From positions 806,001 through 870,000 of the forward strand of contig NZ_LN831302.1 of NCBI RefSeq assembly GCF_001488575.1: a stretch of 64,000 bases of DNA, given 5' to 3'. The stretch is from Halobacterium hubeiense (GTDB lineage Archaea > Halobacteriota > Halobacteria > Halobacteriales > Halobacteriaceae). Under the pieces are notes generated by a model. That model did not search any database and had not been told where the DNA came from. It saw nothing but the letters and a program-made list of their open reading frames with translations. The translations under genes and the position numbers were made by a program. Below, piece after piece: positions 7,826-15,853 of the stretch; the first letter of the stretch is position 1; each line of letters starts with the position of its first letter.

Positions 7826-8343
7826 CAGGCCCTCACGCCGAGTTCACTGCGGAGGTTCTCGATGCGCTCGTCCATCGCCTCCACGAGGTCGGTGTTCTCC
7901 ATCGCTTCCACGGGCGACCCGCACTCGGGGCACTCGAAGCCGAGGTCCATCGCCTCCCCGAACTCGAAGCGAATCGAACACACCTCACAGAGGTAGAACT
8001 CGTTGTTCAGCTCGTACTCGCGGCGCTCGACGAGCGCCTCCAGCAGCCGGTCCATCTCCTCGCGGAGGTTCTCCGGGACGTTGTCGTACTCGAACGTCCA
8101 GAGGTAGGTGAGCCACCCCGAGTCCTCGTCGCGGACGCGGCGGTACGTCGCGAGGTCGTTCTCGTAGAGGATGAACAGCGCCCGGCGCACGTCGTTCAGT
8201 TCGAGCCCGAGCCGCTCGGCGAGCTCCTCGTCGGTCACCTCGCCGTCCGGCGGGGACACCGCCACCGGCATCCCCTTCGGCCCGACCAACTCGTGGAGGT
8301 ACTTCTGAACCACGGGGTCGTCGAGTAGCTCCTCAAAAGCCAT
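7825..8343 (-). CDS. tfe: Transcription initiation factor E subunit alpha
   Basis: 172 residues. Residues 1-90 form the extended winged helix (VTDEELAERLGLELNDVRRALFILYEN), followed by a coiled linker (ENLREEMDRLLEALVERREYE) and a zinc ribbon with CEVC at about 120-123 and CPEC at 137-140. TFE stabilises the open complex with TBP, TFB and RNA polymerase. First gene of a three-gene operon (TFE, DUF2110, DUF5803-like). A TATA-like ACTTAATG on the minus strand (8369-8376) lies 26-33 bases before the ATG, so the transcript is probably leaderless. Confidence 0.95.
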   Translation of the reverse strand: MAFEELLDDPVVQKYLHELVGPKGMPVAVSPPDGEVTDEELAERLGLELNDVRRALFILYENDLATYRRVRDEDSGWLTYLWTFEYDNVPENLREEMDRLLEALVERREYELNNEFYLCEVCSIRFEFGEAMDLGFECPECGSPVEAMENTDLVEAMDERIENLRSELGVRA

Positions 8344-8368
8344 TACGTCAAAACGGGGTCCGCGCCGG

Positions 8369-8376
8369 CATTAAGT
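8369..8376 (-). promoter_or_regulatory. TATA-like box of the tfe operon
   Basis: ACTTAATG read on the minus strand, 26-33 bases upstream of the tfe ATG (8343). This is the canonical haloarchaeal distance for a leaderless transcript. Confidence 0.55.
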
Positions 8377-8408
8377 CTTGTCACTCCCCCGTCTGACGCC
8401 GCGACGCG

Positions 8409-9389
8409 TCAGTCCGCGCTCGCGGCCGCGGCGTCGGCTGTCTGGTCGTCGCGCCACGTGAAGTAGCTGGCGAGCGCGGGGCCGCTGACGTTGTGCCAGA
8501 CGCTGAACAGCGCTGGGATGAGCGCGGCCGCGGGCTCGAACAGCGACGTCGCGAGCGCGACCGCGAGCCCGCTGTTCTGGAGGCCGACCTCGAAGGCGGT
8601 CGTCCGCACGCGGTCCTCGGACATCCCGAACAGCCGGCCGACGCCGTAGCCCGCGCCCAGCCCGATGCCGTTGTGGATGACGACGGCTGCGAGCACGAGC
8701 GCGCCCGCGGTGAGGATGTTGTCGACGTTCGCGCCGACGACGCCCGCGACGATGGCGACGATGGCGGCGACGCTAATCACGGGGAAGACGTCGACGCCGA
8801 CTTCGGCGGCTTTCGGCGAGTAGCGGTCGAGGACGTACCGAATCCCGAAGCCGAGCACGACCGGGATGATGACGATTTGGACGATGCTCGTGAACATCTC
8901 CGCGAACGTCACGTCGATAGACTCCCCGAGGATGAACAGCGTCCACGCGGGCATCACGATTGGCGCCGCGAGCGTCGTCACCGTCGTGATGGCGACCGAC
9001 AGCGCGACGTCGCCGCGGCCGAGGTACGACATCACGTTCGAGGCGGTGCCGCCGGGCGCCGCGCCGACGAGAATGAGGCCGACGCCGATGGCGTCCGGCA
9101 GGTCGAAGAGGAGGTAGAGCGCGTACGCCGCCAGCGGCATCACGAGCCACTGCGTCACCGCGCCGATGCCCACGTCCACGGGGCGCTCGACGAGGCGCTT
9201 GAAGTCCGCGGGCTGGAGGGTCAACCCCATCCCGAGCATGATGATGCCCAGCAGGGGGTTGACGTAGTCGAGGACGGGCACGAACGCGCTCGGATAGACG
9301 AGCGCGAGGCCCGCCGCCGCAATCACCCAGACGACGAAGTACTTGCTCGCGACCCGTGCCACCCGCGAAATCCCGTCACTGACACTCAT
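8409..9389 (-). CDS. Bile acid:sodium symporter (BASS) family transporter
   Basis: 326 residues from ATG 9389 (a GTG two codons upstream is possible). About ten membrane helices. The region with GAAPGGTASNVMSYLGRGDVA, at about residues 110-130, is the conserved crossover motif of the SBF/BASS family, and FEVGLQNSGLAVALA near 265 is the second crossover and Na+-site motif. The family imports organic acids with sodium (bile acids, pyruvate, pantoate and others); the substrate cannot be told. Monocistronic, between the tfe operon and the tRNA methyltransferase gene. Confidence 0.88.
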   Translation of the reverse strand: MSVSDGISRVARVASKYFVVWVIAAAGLALVYPSAFVPVLDYVNPLLGIIMLGMGLTLQPADFKRLVERPVDVGIGAVTQWLVMPLAAYALYLLFDLPDAIGVGLILVGAAPGGTASNVMSYLGRGDVALSVAITTVTTLAAPIVMPAWTLFILGESIDVTFAEMFTSIVQIVIIPVVLGFGIRYVLDRYSPKAAEVGVDVFPVISVAAIVAIVAGVVGANVDNILTAGALVLAAVVIHNGIGLGAGYGVGRLFGMSEDRVRTTAFEVGLQNSGLAVALATSLFEPAAALIPALFSVWHNVSGPALASYFTWRDDQTADAAAASAD

Positions 9390-9455
9390 ACGCACACGGC
9401 GGCGGTCCGGGGACAGAAAGCTTCGCCTACTGGCAGTATTGCGGTCCGCGCACCG

Positions 9456-10058
9456 TCACTCCTCGTCGACGTCCTCAGAAGCGCTCTGCGCTTCTGACGG
9501 GCTACGGGAATCGCTTCGCGATTCTCGAACGTCCACGACGTGCTTCCCCAGTTCTTCGGGAACCACGCGACGCTCTGCGTCCTCGTACTCCTGTTCGAGC
9601 TCGCGGCCGTCGAACAGCCGGTCGAGGAAGACGGCGAGGCCCGCCACCTCGCTGTGTGGCTGGTTCGTCACCGCGAGGTTCCAGTCGGCGTGTTCGTACA
9701 CGTCTCCCGGGACCTTCTCGCCGCCGACGACCACGAGCACCGGCTGGTCCACGTGAGCGTCGCGCACGTCCGCCTCGACGTCCTGCACGCGCTCGCCGTA
9801 CATCGTGAGGTGAACGACGACGCCCTCCCAGCCCTCGATGGTCGCATTCAGCTCCTCCGTGAGTTCGACGTCGAACGGGCCGCCGAACCGGCCCGTGATG
9901 TCCCGGACCGTCTCGGCGGACTGCGTGGCGTTGTCCGGGAACAGCACCCGGTCGGCGCCGAGCGCGCGCGCCGTCAGGCCGACGTGCGTGGTCATCCGGT
10001 CGTCCCGGCCCGGCCGGTGGCCGTACCGGAGCACCGCGACCTCGGGGTATCCCTGCAT
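9456..10058 (-). CDS. tRNA (cytidine(56)-2'-O)-methyltransferase with repeat-derived tail
   Basis: 200 residues from ATG 10058. The protein opens PEVAVLRYGHRPGRDDRMTTHVGLTARALGA and has the knot motifs VVVGGEKVPGDVYEHADWNLAVTNQPHSEVAGLA, the SPOUT-type SAM site of archaeal Trm56. It methylates the ribose of C56 in the T loop of tRNA. The last 30 residues are not part of the enzyme: they are encoded by a double-hairpin repeat (9471-9536) and read DVRESRSDSRS to SASEDVDEE. The tail follows the predicted last helix, where an insert is best tolerated. Confidence 0.9.
   Translation of the reverse strand: MQGYPEVAVLRYGHRPGRDDRMTTHVGLTARALGADRVLFPDNATQSAETVRDITGRFGGPFDVELTEELNATIEGWEGVVVHLTMYGERVQDVEADVRDAHVDQPVLVVVGGEKVPGDVYEHADWNLAVTNQPHSEVAGLAVFLDRLFDGRELEQEYEDAERRVVPEELGKHVVDVRESRSDSRSPSEAQSASEDVDEE
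9471..9536 (-). repeat. Double-hairpin in-frame repeat, copy B (66 bases)
   Basis: Begins GTCCTC. Hairpin one is CAGAAGCGC / tct / GCGCTTCTG (9476-9496). After ACGGGCTA, hairpin two is CGGGAATCGC / ttc / GCGATTCTCG (9505-9527, one G-U pair), ending AACGTCCAC. Length, both ends and coding frame match copy A exactly. The stem sequences differ but remain paired. It adds the acidic-serine tail of the tRNA methyltransferase. Confidence 0.85.
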
Positions 10059-10111
10059 ACGTCCGCAGAGTCGGCCCGCCGGGGTACGCGTTTCGACTCG
10101 CGCGGTCCGCG

Positions 10112-10798
10112 TCAGTCGTCGGCGTGCGCCAGCTCGAAGGGGTACGGCGGCAGCCGGAGGTCCTCCAGCTCGGGGAGGTGTTTGACGTTGTAGACGACCT
10201 GGAGGTCCTCGGTGGTGGGGACGCCGTTGCAGGACAGCCGGATGTCCCGGTCGACGAGCTCCGGGGAGAGGATGTGGTCGGTCGGCTGGGAGAGGTCGCC
10301 GTCCACGACCACGACCGCGCAGTTCGCGCACGCGCCGCCCCGGCAGGCGTACGGCCACGCGAACCCGCGGTCCTCGGCGGCCTCCAAGAGTGACTCGCCG
10401 GGCGCGACGTCGAACTCGCCGTGGTTCACGGGGTCGAGGCCGGCGTCGGCGGCGCGCTCGAAGAGGTCGTCGTCGCCCAGCGACCAGCCGTAGTCGTCCA
10501 GCACGGCGTAGTTCAGGTACTCGACGTGGGACTCCTCCCACGGCCGGAAGTCGCGTTCGGGGTCGACGCCGTAGTCTCTCGGTGACTCCTCCGTGAAGCC
10601 GGCTTCCGTGGCGATGTCCGTGCCGTCGTCGGCGTCCTCGCTGGTGACGTTCTCGTAGGCCGCGCGCACCAACTGGAACTCCGCCGCCGACCCGCCCTGG
10701 TCGGGGTGGGCTTCCTTGACGCGCTCGCGGTACGCCCGCTCGATTTCTCCCTCGCTGGCGTCCTCGTCGACTCCCAGCACGTCGAAGGGAGAATCCAT
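10112..10798 (-). CDS. J-domain/2Fe-2S ferredoxin fusion
   Basis: 228 residues from ATG 10798. Residues 1-55 form a J domain (MDSPFDVLGVDEDAS, HPD at about 38-40 in KEAHPDQGG). A linker of about 55 residues is followed by a plant-type 2Fe-2S ferredoxin with the Cys cluster CRGGACANC near 153-161 and the fourth ligand in LSCNG. Haloarchaeal ferredoxins have an acidic N-terminal insertion; here the extra domain is a true J domain, which would recruit DnaK. A role linking chaperones with Fe-S assembly or electron transfer is inference. Monocistronic and divergent from the epimerase gene. Confidence 0.9.
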   Translation of the reverse strand: MDSPFDVLGVDEDASEGEIERAYRERVKEAHPDQGGSAAEFQLVRAAYENVTSEDADDGTDIATEAGFTEESPRDYGVDPERDFRPWEESHVEYLNYAVLDDYGWSLGDDDLFERAADAGLDPVNHGEFDVAPGESLLEAAEDRGFAWPYACRGGACANCAVVVVDGDLSQPTDHILSPELVDRDIRLSCNGVPTTEDLQVVYNVKHLPELEDLRLPPYPFELAHADD

Positions 10799-10908
10799 AC
10801 ACGAGTGGACGGGCCACACGTTGAAAAGTCTCTCCGCGGACGCGCTCGTTGCCGGAGTCCGTCGCGCGCATCGGAAAACCCTTGCCGGCCCGACGGGTGT
10901 CGCCTACT

Positions 10909-11850
10909 ATGGACCTCACAGGCAAGCGCGTCGTCGTCACGGGCGCGGCCGGGCTCGTCGGCTCCCACCTCGCCGCCGCGCTCGCGCCCGACAACGACGT
11001 GCTCGCGGTGGACAACCTCTCGAAGGGCACCCGGGACCGCGTCCCGGACGGCGTGGAGTTCGCGAAGCGCGACGTCCGCGACCCCGACGACGTCGCGGCC
11101 GTCATCACCGAAGACGTGGACGTCGTCTTCCACTTCGCGGCGTACACGGACACCAACTACGGCGAGCCCCGCCAGCTGTTCGAGGAGAACACAGAGATGA
11201 CGTACAACGTCCTCGAACGGATGCGGGAGGTCGGCGTCGACAAGCTCGCGTTCACCTCGTCCTCGACGGTGTACGGCGAGGCGCCGATGCCCACGCCCGA
11301 GGACTACGCACCCCTCGAACCCATCTCGGTGTACGGCGCGAGCAAGCTCGCCGACGAGGGACTGATTTCGACGTACGCGAACTCCTACGGCGTCCAGTCG
11401 TGGGTGTACCGGTTCGCGAACATCGTCGGGCCGCGCCAGCGCGGCAACGTCGTCCCGGACTTCATCGAGAAGCTACTGGAAGACCCCGAGACCCTCGAAA
11501 TCCTCGGCGACGGCCGCCAGGAGAAGTCCTACCTGCACGTCGAGGAGTGCGTGGACGCCATGACCCACGTCGTCGAGCACGCCGACGACGACTACAACGT
11601 CTACAACCTCGGCACGCGCACCACCACCTCCGTCAACCGCATCGCGGACATCGTCGCCGACGAACTGGGCGTCGACCCCGACTACGAGTACACCGGCGGC
11701 GACCGCGGCTGGACCGGCGACGTCCCGAAGATGCGCCTCTCCATCGAGAAGCTCTCGGCGCTCGGCTGGGAGCCCAGCCAGTCCAGCGACGAAGCCGTCC
11801 GCGAGGCCGCCCGCGGGCTCGTCGAGGAACTGCGCGCGGAACGCGCCTGA
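10909..11850 (+). CDS. NAD-dependent sugar-nucleotide epimerase/dehydratase
   Basis: 313 residues. Rossmann motif GAAGLVGSH at residues 11-19, active-site Ser/Thr strand TSSSTVYGEAP and the catalytic YGASK (about 143-147). This is the extended SDR fold of UDP-glucose 4-epimerase (GalE)-like enzymes. The C-terminal half has GDGRQEKSYLHVEECVDAM, which binds the nucleotide sugar. The substrate, UDP- or dTDP-sugar, cannot be read. Use in N-glycan or exopolysaccharide synthesis is likely by family, but no glycosyltransferase is adjacent. Confidence 0.9.
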   Translation: MDLTGKRVVVTGAAGLVGSHLAAALAPDNDVLAVDNLSKGTRDRVPDGVEFAKRDVRDPDDVAAVITEDVDVVFHFAAYTDTNYGEPRQLFEENTEMTYNVLERMREVGVDKLAFTSSSTVYGEAPMPTPEDYAPLEPISVYGASKLADEGLISTYANSYGVQSWVYRFANIVGPRQRGNVVPDFIEKLLEDPETLEILGDGRQEKSYLHVEECVDAMTHVVEHADDDYNVYNLGTRTTTSVNRIADIVADELGVDPDYEYTGGDRGWTGDVPKMRLSIEKLSALGWEPSQSSDEAVREAARGLVEELRAERA

Positions 11851-11920
11851 CCTCGTTCCTGTCACTCGGACTACTTCTCGGGAACAAACCATATGGCGAA
11901 GCGGCAAAGAGTACGACGTA

Positions 11921-12559
11921 ATGGGCTACGACGCCGCTGCGTTCCTCCCAATCGAGGAAATCCCCGAGGGTTCGAACCTCCTCGTCGGCGGACCGCCGCT
12001 GACGGGGAAACGCGAGCTCGCGCTCTCGCTGGTCGACGACGGCTGCGAGCGCGGCGAGGGCGGTATCGTCGTCGGCACGCACGACAGCACGAAGACCATC
12101 CGGAAGCGCGCGCCACACGTCTGGGAGCAGGTGAAGAGCGGCCGCGCCGGCATCGTCGACTGCGTCACGCGCCAGCGCGGCGAGTCGGTCCGCGACCAGG
12201 ACCTCGTGAAGTACGTCTCCTCGCCCGGCGACATCACGGACATGGGCATCCGGCTCGGCGGCCTCTTCCAGCGGCTCGAACGCGACTGCGACCGCGTCCG
12301 CTTCGACATCTCCACCATCTCGACGATGCTGATGTACGCCGACGTGCGCCGCGTCTACCGGTTCCTCCACGTCTTCGCCGGCCACGTCGAGCGGCTGGAC
12401 TGGCTCGGGCTCGGCGTCCTCGACACCAGCAACCGCGAGAGCTTCGACACGCTCGCGCCGCTGTACGACGGCATGATTCAGACGCGCAGCGAGGAAGACG
12501 GCCGGGAACTGCGCGTGGTCGGGCTCGACGGGTCGCCGACCGAGTGGGTGTCCTACTAG
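11921..12559 (+). CDS. HTR-like RecA/RAD55-family ATPase
   Basis: 212 residues. Walker A GGPPLTGK (about 24-31), a VGTHDSTK sensor strand, and VRFDISTISTMLMYADVRRVYRFLHVFAGHV, typical of haloarchaeal HTR-like (KaiC/GvpD/RAD55-type) proteins. The Walker B acidic residue is in the DRVRFD strand. Such single-domain proteins often sit in signalling contexts; a specific partner is not visible. A TATA-like CATATGG (about 11889-11895) lies 26-32 bases before ATG. Its stop overlaps the convergent gene in CTAG. Confidence 0.82.
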   Translation: MGYDAAAFLPIEEIPEGSNLLVGGPPLTGKRELALSLVDDGCERGEGGIVVGTHDSTKTIRKRAPHVWEQVKSGRAGIVDCVTRQRGESVRDQDLVKYVSSPGDITDMGIRLGGLFQRLERDCDRVRFDISTISTMLMYADVRRVYRFLHVFAGHVERLDWLGLGVLDTSNRESFDTLAPLYDGMIQTRSEEDGRELRVVGLDGSPTEWVSY

Positions 12560-12984
12560 TCGAACTCGCTGGCGAAGTCGTCGGCCGCCTCGGCGACGTC
12601 GCCGTGGTCGGCGAAGTTCTCCTCGACGTACTCCAGGAGCGCGTCGACGAGTCGGCCCGTGTCCTCGATGGTGTCGCGGTCGAAGGAGACGATGACGCCG
12701 GACCACTCGTCGAGGGGCACCTGGACGACGACGACCTCGTGGAACCACCGGACGGTCGCGTCGAGGTGGCCGAAGCGCGCGAACTCCGGCTGTTCGAGCG
12801 GGTCGTCGAACCCCTTCAGTACGAAGTTCTTCGCGATTTCCTCGAACTCCGCTTCGGTGTACTCCTCCGAGAGGGCCTCGCGCTGGTAGACGGTGTCGAA
12901 GTCGTCGCCTTCGTAGTGGACGGCCGACCGGAGGTCACCGGCGTCAAGCTCGCGCAGATAGCTCGCGAGCGATTCGGCGGGCAT
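12556..12984 (-). CDS. Haloarchaeal conserved protein, paralogue of the 5197 gene product
   Basis: 142 residues. Motifs in order: LRSAVHYEGDDFDTVYQREAL, EEIAKNFVLKGF, FARFGHLDATVRWFHEVVVVQVPLDEWSGVIVSFD and a C-terminal helix. The same order occurs in the 122-residue protein at 5197-5565. No enzyme motif seen. The acidic tail EAADDFASEFD is probably disordered. A minus-strand TATA-like GATTAACC (about 13008-13015) sits 24-31 bases before the ATG, pointing to a leaderless transcript. Convergent CTAG overlap at its stop. Confidence 0.7.
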   Translation of the reverse strand: MPAESLASYLRELDAGDLRSAVHYEGDDFDTVYQREALSEEYTEAEFEEIAKNFVLKGFDDPLEQPEFARFGHLDATVRWFHEVVVVQVPLDEWSGVIVSFDRDTIEDTGRLVDALLEYVEENFADHGDVAEAADDFASEFD

Positions 12985-13089
12985 ACGCTACCGTTCGGCG
13001 CCACGGATGGTTAATCTTCCGTCGGTCGAGAGACGGAAAATCGCCCGCACAGCCGAAGGTTCAAACGGCCGTCGCACCTTCGCTGGAGT

Positions 13090-13491
13090 ATGCGTATCGA
13101 ACTGCGGGTGTGCAAACACTGCTACGAGGGCGAACACGGCAACCCTGAGAAGACTGCGGTCACGAAGGACATGGTGACCATCGCGCGCCGCGTCCGCGAG
13201 TACAAGGACCTCATCGGACTGGACGCGCTGTACGTCACGATGGTCGAGGAGGGCGACCCCGGCGGCGCCGAGGAACTCCCCGCCATCGTCGCGAACCTCG
13301 ACCACGACCAGGTGAACCTCGCGGACACCCAGCTCGTGATGGAGGACGACGACGGCAACATGCTCGTCTACCCCGAGCCCGAGGACATCCTCGACGTGCT
13401 CACGCGGAACATCGACCAGATCAGCCAGCAGACGCGACAGGACGTCACCGTGGAGCTCTCCGAGGAGTCCGCGGAGCTACTGACGGCGTAG
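13090..13491 (+). CDS. Conserved haloarchaeal protein with N-terminal CxxC
   Basis: 133 residues. Starts MRIELRVCKHCYEGEHGNPEKT, a single CxxC, then mixed alpha/beta sequence (AIVANLDHDQVNLADTQLVM) and an acidic end. The single CxxC could bind metal with His residues (HCYEGEH) or act as a dithiol. I do not recognise the family. A TATA-like GTTCAAAC lies about 30 bases before the ATG in the 105-base divergent region, consistent with a leaderless transcript. Confidence 0.65.
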   Translation: MRIELRVCKHCYEGEHGNPEKTAVTKDMVTIARRVREYKDLIGLDALYVTMVEEGDPGGAEELPAIVANLDHDQVNLADTQLVMEDDDGNMLVYPEPEDILDVLTRNIDQISQQTRQDVTVELSEESAELLTA

Positions 13492-13524
13492 CGACCGCGA
13501 GAAGAAACTCGTTTTCCGCGCGAT

Positions 13525-13707
13525 TCAGGCGACCAGCGGCCACGCCAGCGCCACGAGGAACACCGACACCCCGAGCGCGCGCATCAGGTCCGAGGTCGGG
13601 TCGATGCCGTCGTCGAGGTCGCGGCCGATCCACCAGACGGTGAACACGCCGCCGACGGCGACGAGCAGTGCGAGCGCGACGTACACGAGGTCGAGTACAC
13701 CAGCCAT
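13525..13707 (-). CDS. Small two-helix membrane protein
   Basis: 60 residues from ATG 13707 (a start at 13722 is equally possible). Two membrane helices (about 3-27 and 44-60) surround the loop WWIGRDLDDGIDPTSDLMRAL. Function unknown. It lies directly before the formate dehydrogenase genes' 3' end on the same strand but behind its own start region, so it is probably independent. Confidence 0.6.
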   Translation of the reverse strand: MAGVLDLVYVALALLVAVGGVFTVWWIGRDLDDGIDPTSDLMRALGVSVFLVALAWPLVA

Positions 13708-13776
13708 GATATCAGCTAACACGACGAGCGACTTAAGCGAACCGGCTGACGCCGAAAAAACGGAGCCGCGGTGTGG

Positions 13777-14787
13777 TTACTCGTCGCGAGGCTGGCCGCC
13801 GTCCGCGGCCGCCTCGGGCTCGGAGTCGTGTTCGTCGCTGGCGACCTGCTGCTCGTAGCGAGCGCGCAGGACGTTGCCGTACGTCGAGAGCACGACGCCC
13901 AGCAGCAACACGAACATCCCGACGTTGATGCCGATGGTGAGCAGGACGCTCGTCGGTCCGCCGCCGACCGTCAGGCCGGCGGGAACCGGATAACCGGAGT
14001 CGAAGATGCTCCCGACGAGCACGCTCACGATGCCGATGACGACGGCGGCGCCCGCGACGTTCACCGCCCACTTCCACGTGGGGCGCAGCGAGAGCAACTC
14101 GATGCCCGTGCCCTCGTGGTCCTCGTGTTCTTCGTGGGGCATCATCGACTTCGGCACGAACGCCTTCATCTCCACGGGGTAGAACGCGGGGTGGAACCCG
14201 TGCTCGAAGATGTGGAACATGATGCCCATCACCATCACGACCCCGAGCAGGCCGTGGAAGGTGACGAACGCGGTCGCGGCGGCCTTCGTCTGGAAGAACT
14301 GCGCGAGCCCGACCTTGCTCCAGATGAGCAGCCCGGAAATCATCAGGAGGACGAGCTCGACGGTGAAGATCCAGACGACGCCCTTCCCGACGTACGACAG
14401 CAGCGGGACCTCGTCAGAGGAGTAGCCCGCGAACTGGCGCGCGTTCGGGTGGCGTTCGTCGGCGCGCCCGAGGACGAACTGCACGTCCTGGATGAACGCC
14501 TTTGCGTCCGTCGGCGTCGGCAGGACTGCCTTGAAGTTCTTGCGCCGTCCCGGCCCGATGAGCATCAGCGTCACCCAGAAGACGGTGAGCACGATGAGGC
14601 CGAAGCCGGCGATGCGGTGGAGCGCGAGCACGCCGGCGTTGCCGCCCATGAACTCGACCATCCACCAGAGTTCGTCGTTGAACATCACGGAGTAGCCCGT
14701 GAAGAACAACAGGAAGACGTCCAGCGCCAGCAGCGAGTGGAAGTACGTCGTGACGCGCGTGAACTTCCCGTGGTCCATGTTCGTCAC
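13777..14787 (-). CDS. Formate dehydrogenase gamma subunit, membrane cytochrome b
   Basis: 336 residues from GTG 14787 (alternative ATG 14778). Hydrophobic core of about five to six helices with candidate haem ligands in YFHSLLALDV, VLALHRIAG and FHGLLGVVMVMGIMFHIFEHG, as in FdnI/FdoI-type di-haem cytochromes b. It would pass electrons from the beta subunit to the quinone pool. The C-terminal third has two further helices and an acidic tail not typical of FdnI. The start overlaps the upstream stop as GTGA, and it is the last gene of the four-gene operon. Confidence 0.85.
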   Translation of the reverse strand: MTNMDHGKFTRVTTYFHSLLALDVFLLFFTGYSVMFNDELWWMVEFMGGNAGVLALHRIAGFGLIVLTVFWVTLMLIGPGRRKNFKAVLPTPTDAKAFIQDVQFVLGRADERHPNARQFAGYSSDEVPLLSYVGKGVVWIFTVELVLLMISGLLIWSKVGLAQFFQTKAAATAFVTFHGLLGVVMVMGIMFHIFEHGFHPAFYPVEMKAFVPKSMMPHEEHEDHEGTGIELLSLRPTWKWAVNVAGAAVVIGIVSVLVGSIFDSGYPVPAGLTVGGGPTSVLLTIGINVGMFVLLLGVVLSTYGNVLRARYEQQVASDEHDSEPEAAADGGQPRDE

Positions 14788-15176
14788 GCGCTCTCACCTC
14801 CGCTGTCGGCGTCGCGGCCGCCGTCCGTGGCGACCTCCGCGGGCTCGTCGTGGTCGCGCATCCGCGCGCCGAGGCGCCGGAACGCGCCCCAGTGCACGAA
14901 CACGAGCGCGAGGATGAACACGCCCATCAGGACGTCGACCGCGTGGATGACGACGATGAGCGCGTCAAGCAGCGGGTCGGTGTTGCCGGCGACGAAGTCC
15001 GCGCCGACGCCGCCGCCCTCGACGGTGGGGTTGACGCGGTACAGCGTCTCGAAGCTCGCGTCGAAGGAGCCGTTGACGTACCAGACGGAGGCGACTGCGA
15101 CGACGATACCGACGACGGCGCTGACCGCGATGGCGAGCGCCTCCGACATGCCGCGTGCGTCGTCGCGGCGAGCCAT
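14784..15176 (-). CDS. Small membrane subunit of the formate dehydrogenase operon
   Basis: 130 residues from ATG 15176 (alternative ATG 15149). Two membrane helices (about 10-33 and 68-95) flank an extracytoplasmic loop with VNPTVEGGGVGADFVAGN; the C-terminus is charged. Its ATG overlaps the beta-subunit stop (TGATG) and its stop overlaps the gamma start (GTGA), so it is translated with both. Classical FdnGHI has no such subunit. It may be an assembly or anchoring factor specific to haloarchaeal enzymes. Confidence 0.7.
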   Translation of the reverse strand: MARRDDARGMSEALAIAVSAVVGIVVAVASVWYVNGSFDASFETLYRVNPTVEGGGVGADFVAGNTDPLLDALIVVIHAVDVLMGVFILALVFVHWGAFRRLGARMRDHDEPAEVATDGGRDADSGGESA

Positions 15177-15850
15177 CAGTTGAACACCTCCGCGTCCTCC
15201 CCGAAGATGACCTCCATCGCCTCGTCGTTGAAGAACGGGTCGCGGTCCCGCTTGTCGAGCTCGTCGGCGATCTGACCGGGCTGGCCGACGAGGATGGCGT
15301 CGGTCGCGCACTCCTCGGCGCACGCCGGGCCCTTCCCGACGTTCTGGCGCTCCTCGCACATCGTACACTTGTCCATGATGCCGCCGGTGCCGACGACCGC
15401 GTTCCCGCCGTCGTCCTCGTCGGGGAACTGCGGGGCGCCGAACGGACACGCCGACAGGCAGTACTGGCAGCCGACGCAGAGGTCCTCGCTGACCTGCACG
15501 AAGTCGTCGTCGTTCTTCTGGAGCGCGTCGGTCGGACAGACCGACACGCAGGGCGCGTTCTCGCAGTGGTAACACTGCATCGGGATGGCGGTCTCGCCGG
15601 GGAACGCGCCGTCGTCGAGGGCCTTCGAGCTGTTGGCGTTGTAGCCTTCGTCGGCCTGCTCGCCCTCGAACATCGTGGAGATGCTGATTCGCTGTTCCTC
15701 CGGGCCGATGTCCCACGTGCGCTTGCACGCGACGACACAGCCACCGCAGTCGATACAGGCCTCGACGTCGGGGAAGATGCGGGCACCTTCGCCGGTGCTG
15801 ATGACCCCCTGGCTCAAGACCTCACGTTGTGATTGTTGGTTCGATGACAT
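15176..15850 (-). CDS. Formate dehydrogenase beta subunit, four-cluster ferredoxin
   Basis: 224 residues. Cysteine groups CIDCGGCVVAC, CYHCENAPCVSVCP, CVGCQYCLSACPFG and CTMCEERQNVGKGPACAEEC provide ligands for four 4Fe-4S clusters, the DMSO reductase-family electron-transfer subunit layout. It takes electrons from the alpha subunit and hands them to the cytochrome b. It has no signal peptide, as usual for subunits carried through the Tat system by their partner. Three bases separate it from alpha. Confidence 0.92.
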   Translation of the reverse strand: MSSNQQSQREVLSQGVISTGEGARIFPDVEACIDCGGCVVACKRTWDIGPEEQRISISTMFEGEQADEGYNANSSKALDDGAFPGETAIPMQCYHCENAPCVSVCPTDALQKNDDDFVQVSEDLCVGCQYCLSACPFGAPQFPDEDDGGNAVVGTGGIMDKCTMCEERQNVGKGPACAEECATDAILVGQPGQIADELDKRDRDPFFNDEAMEVIFGEDAEVFN

Positions 15851-15853
15851 TGG

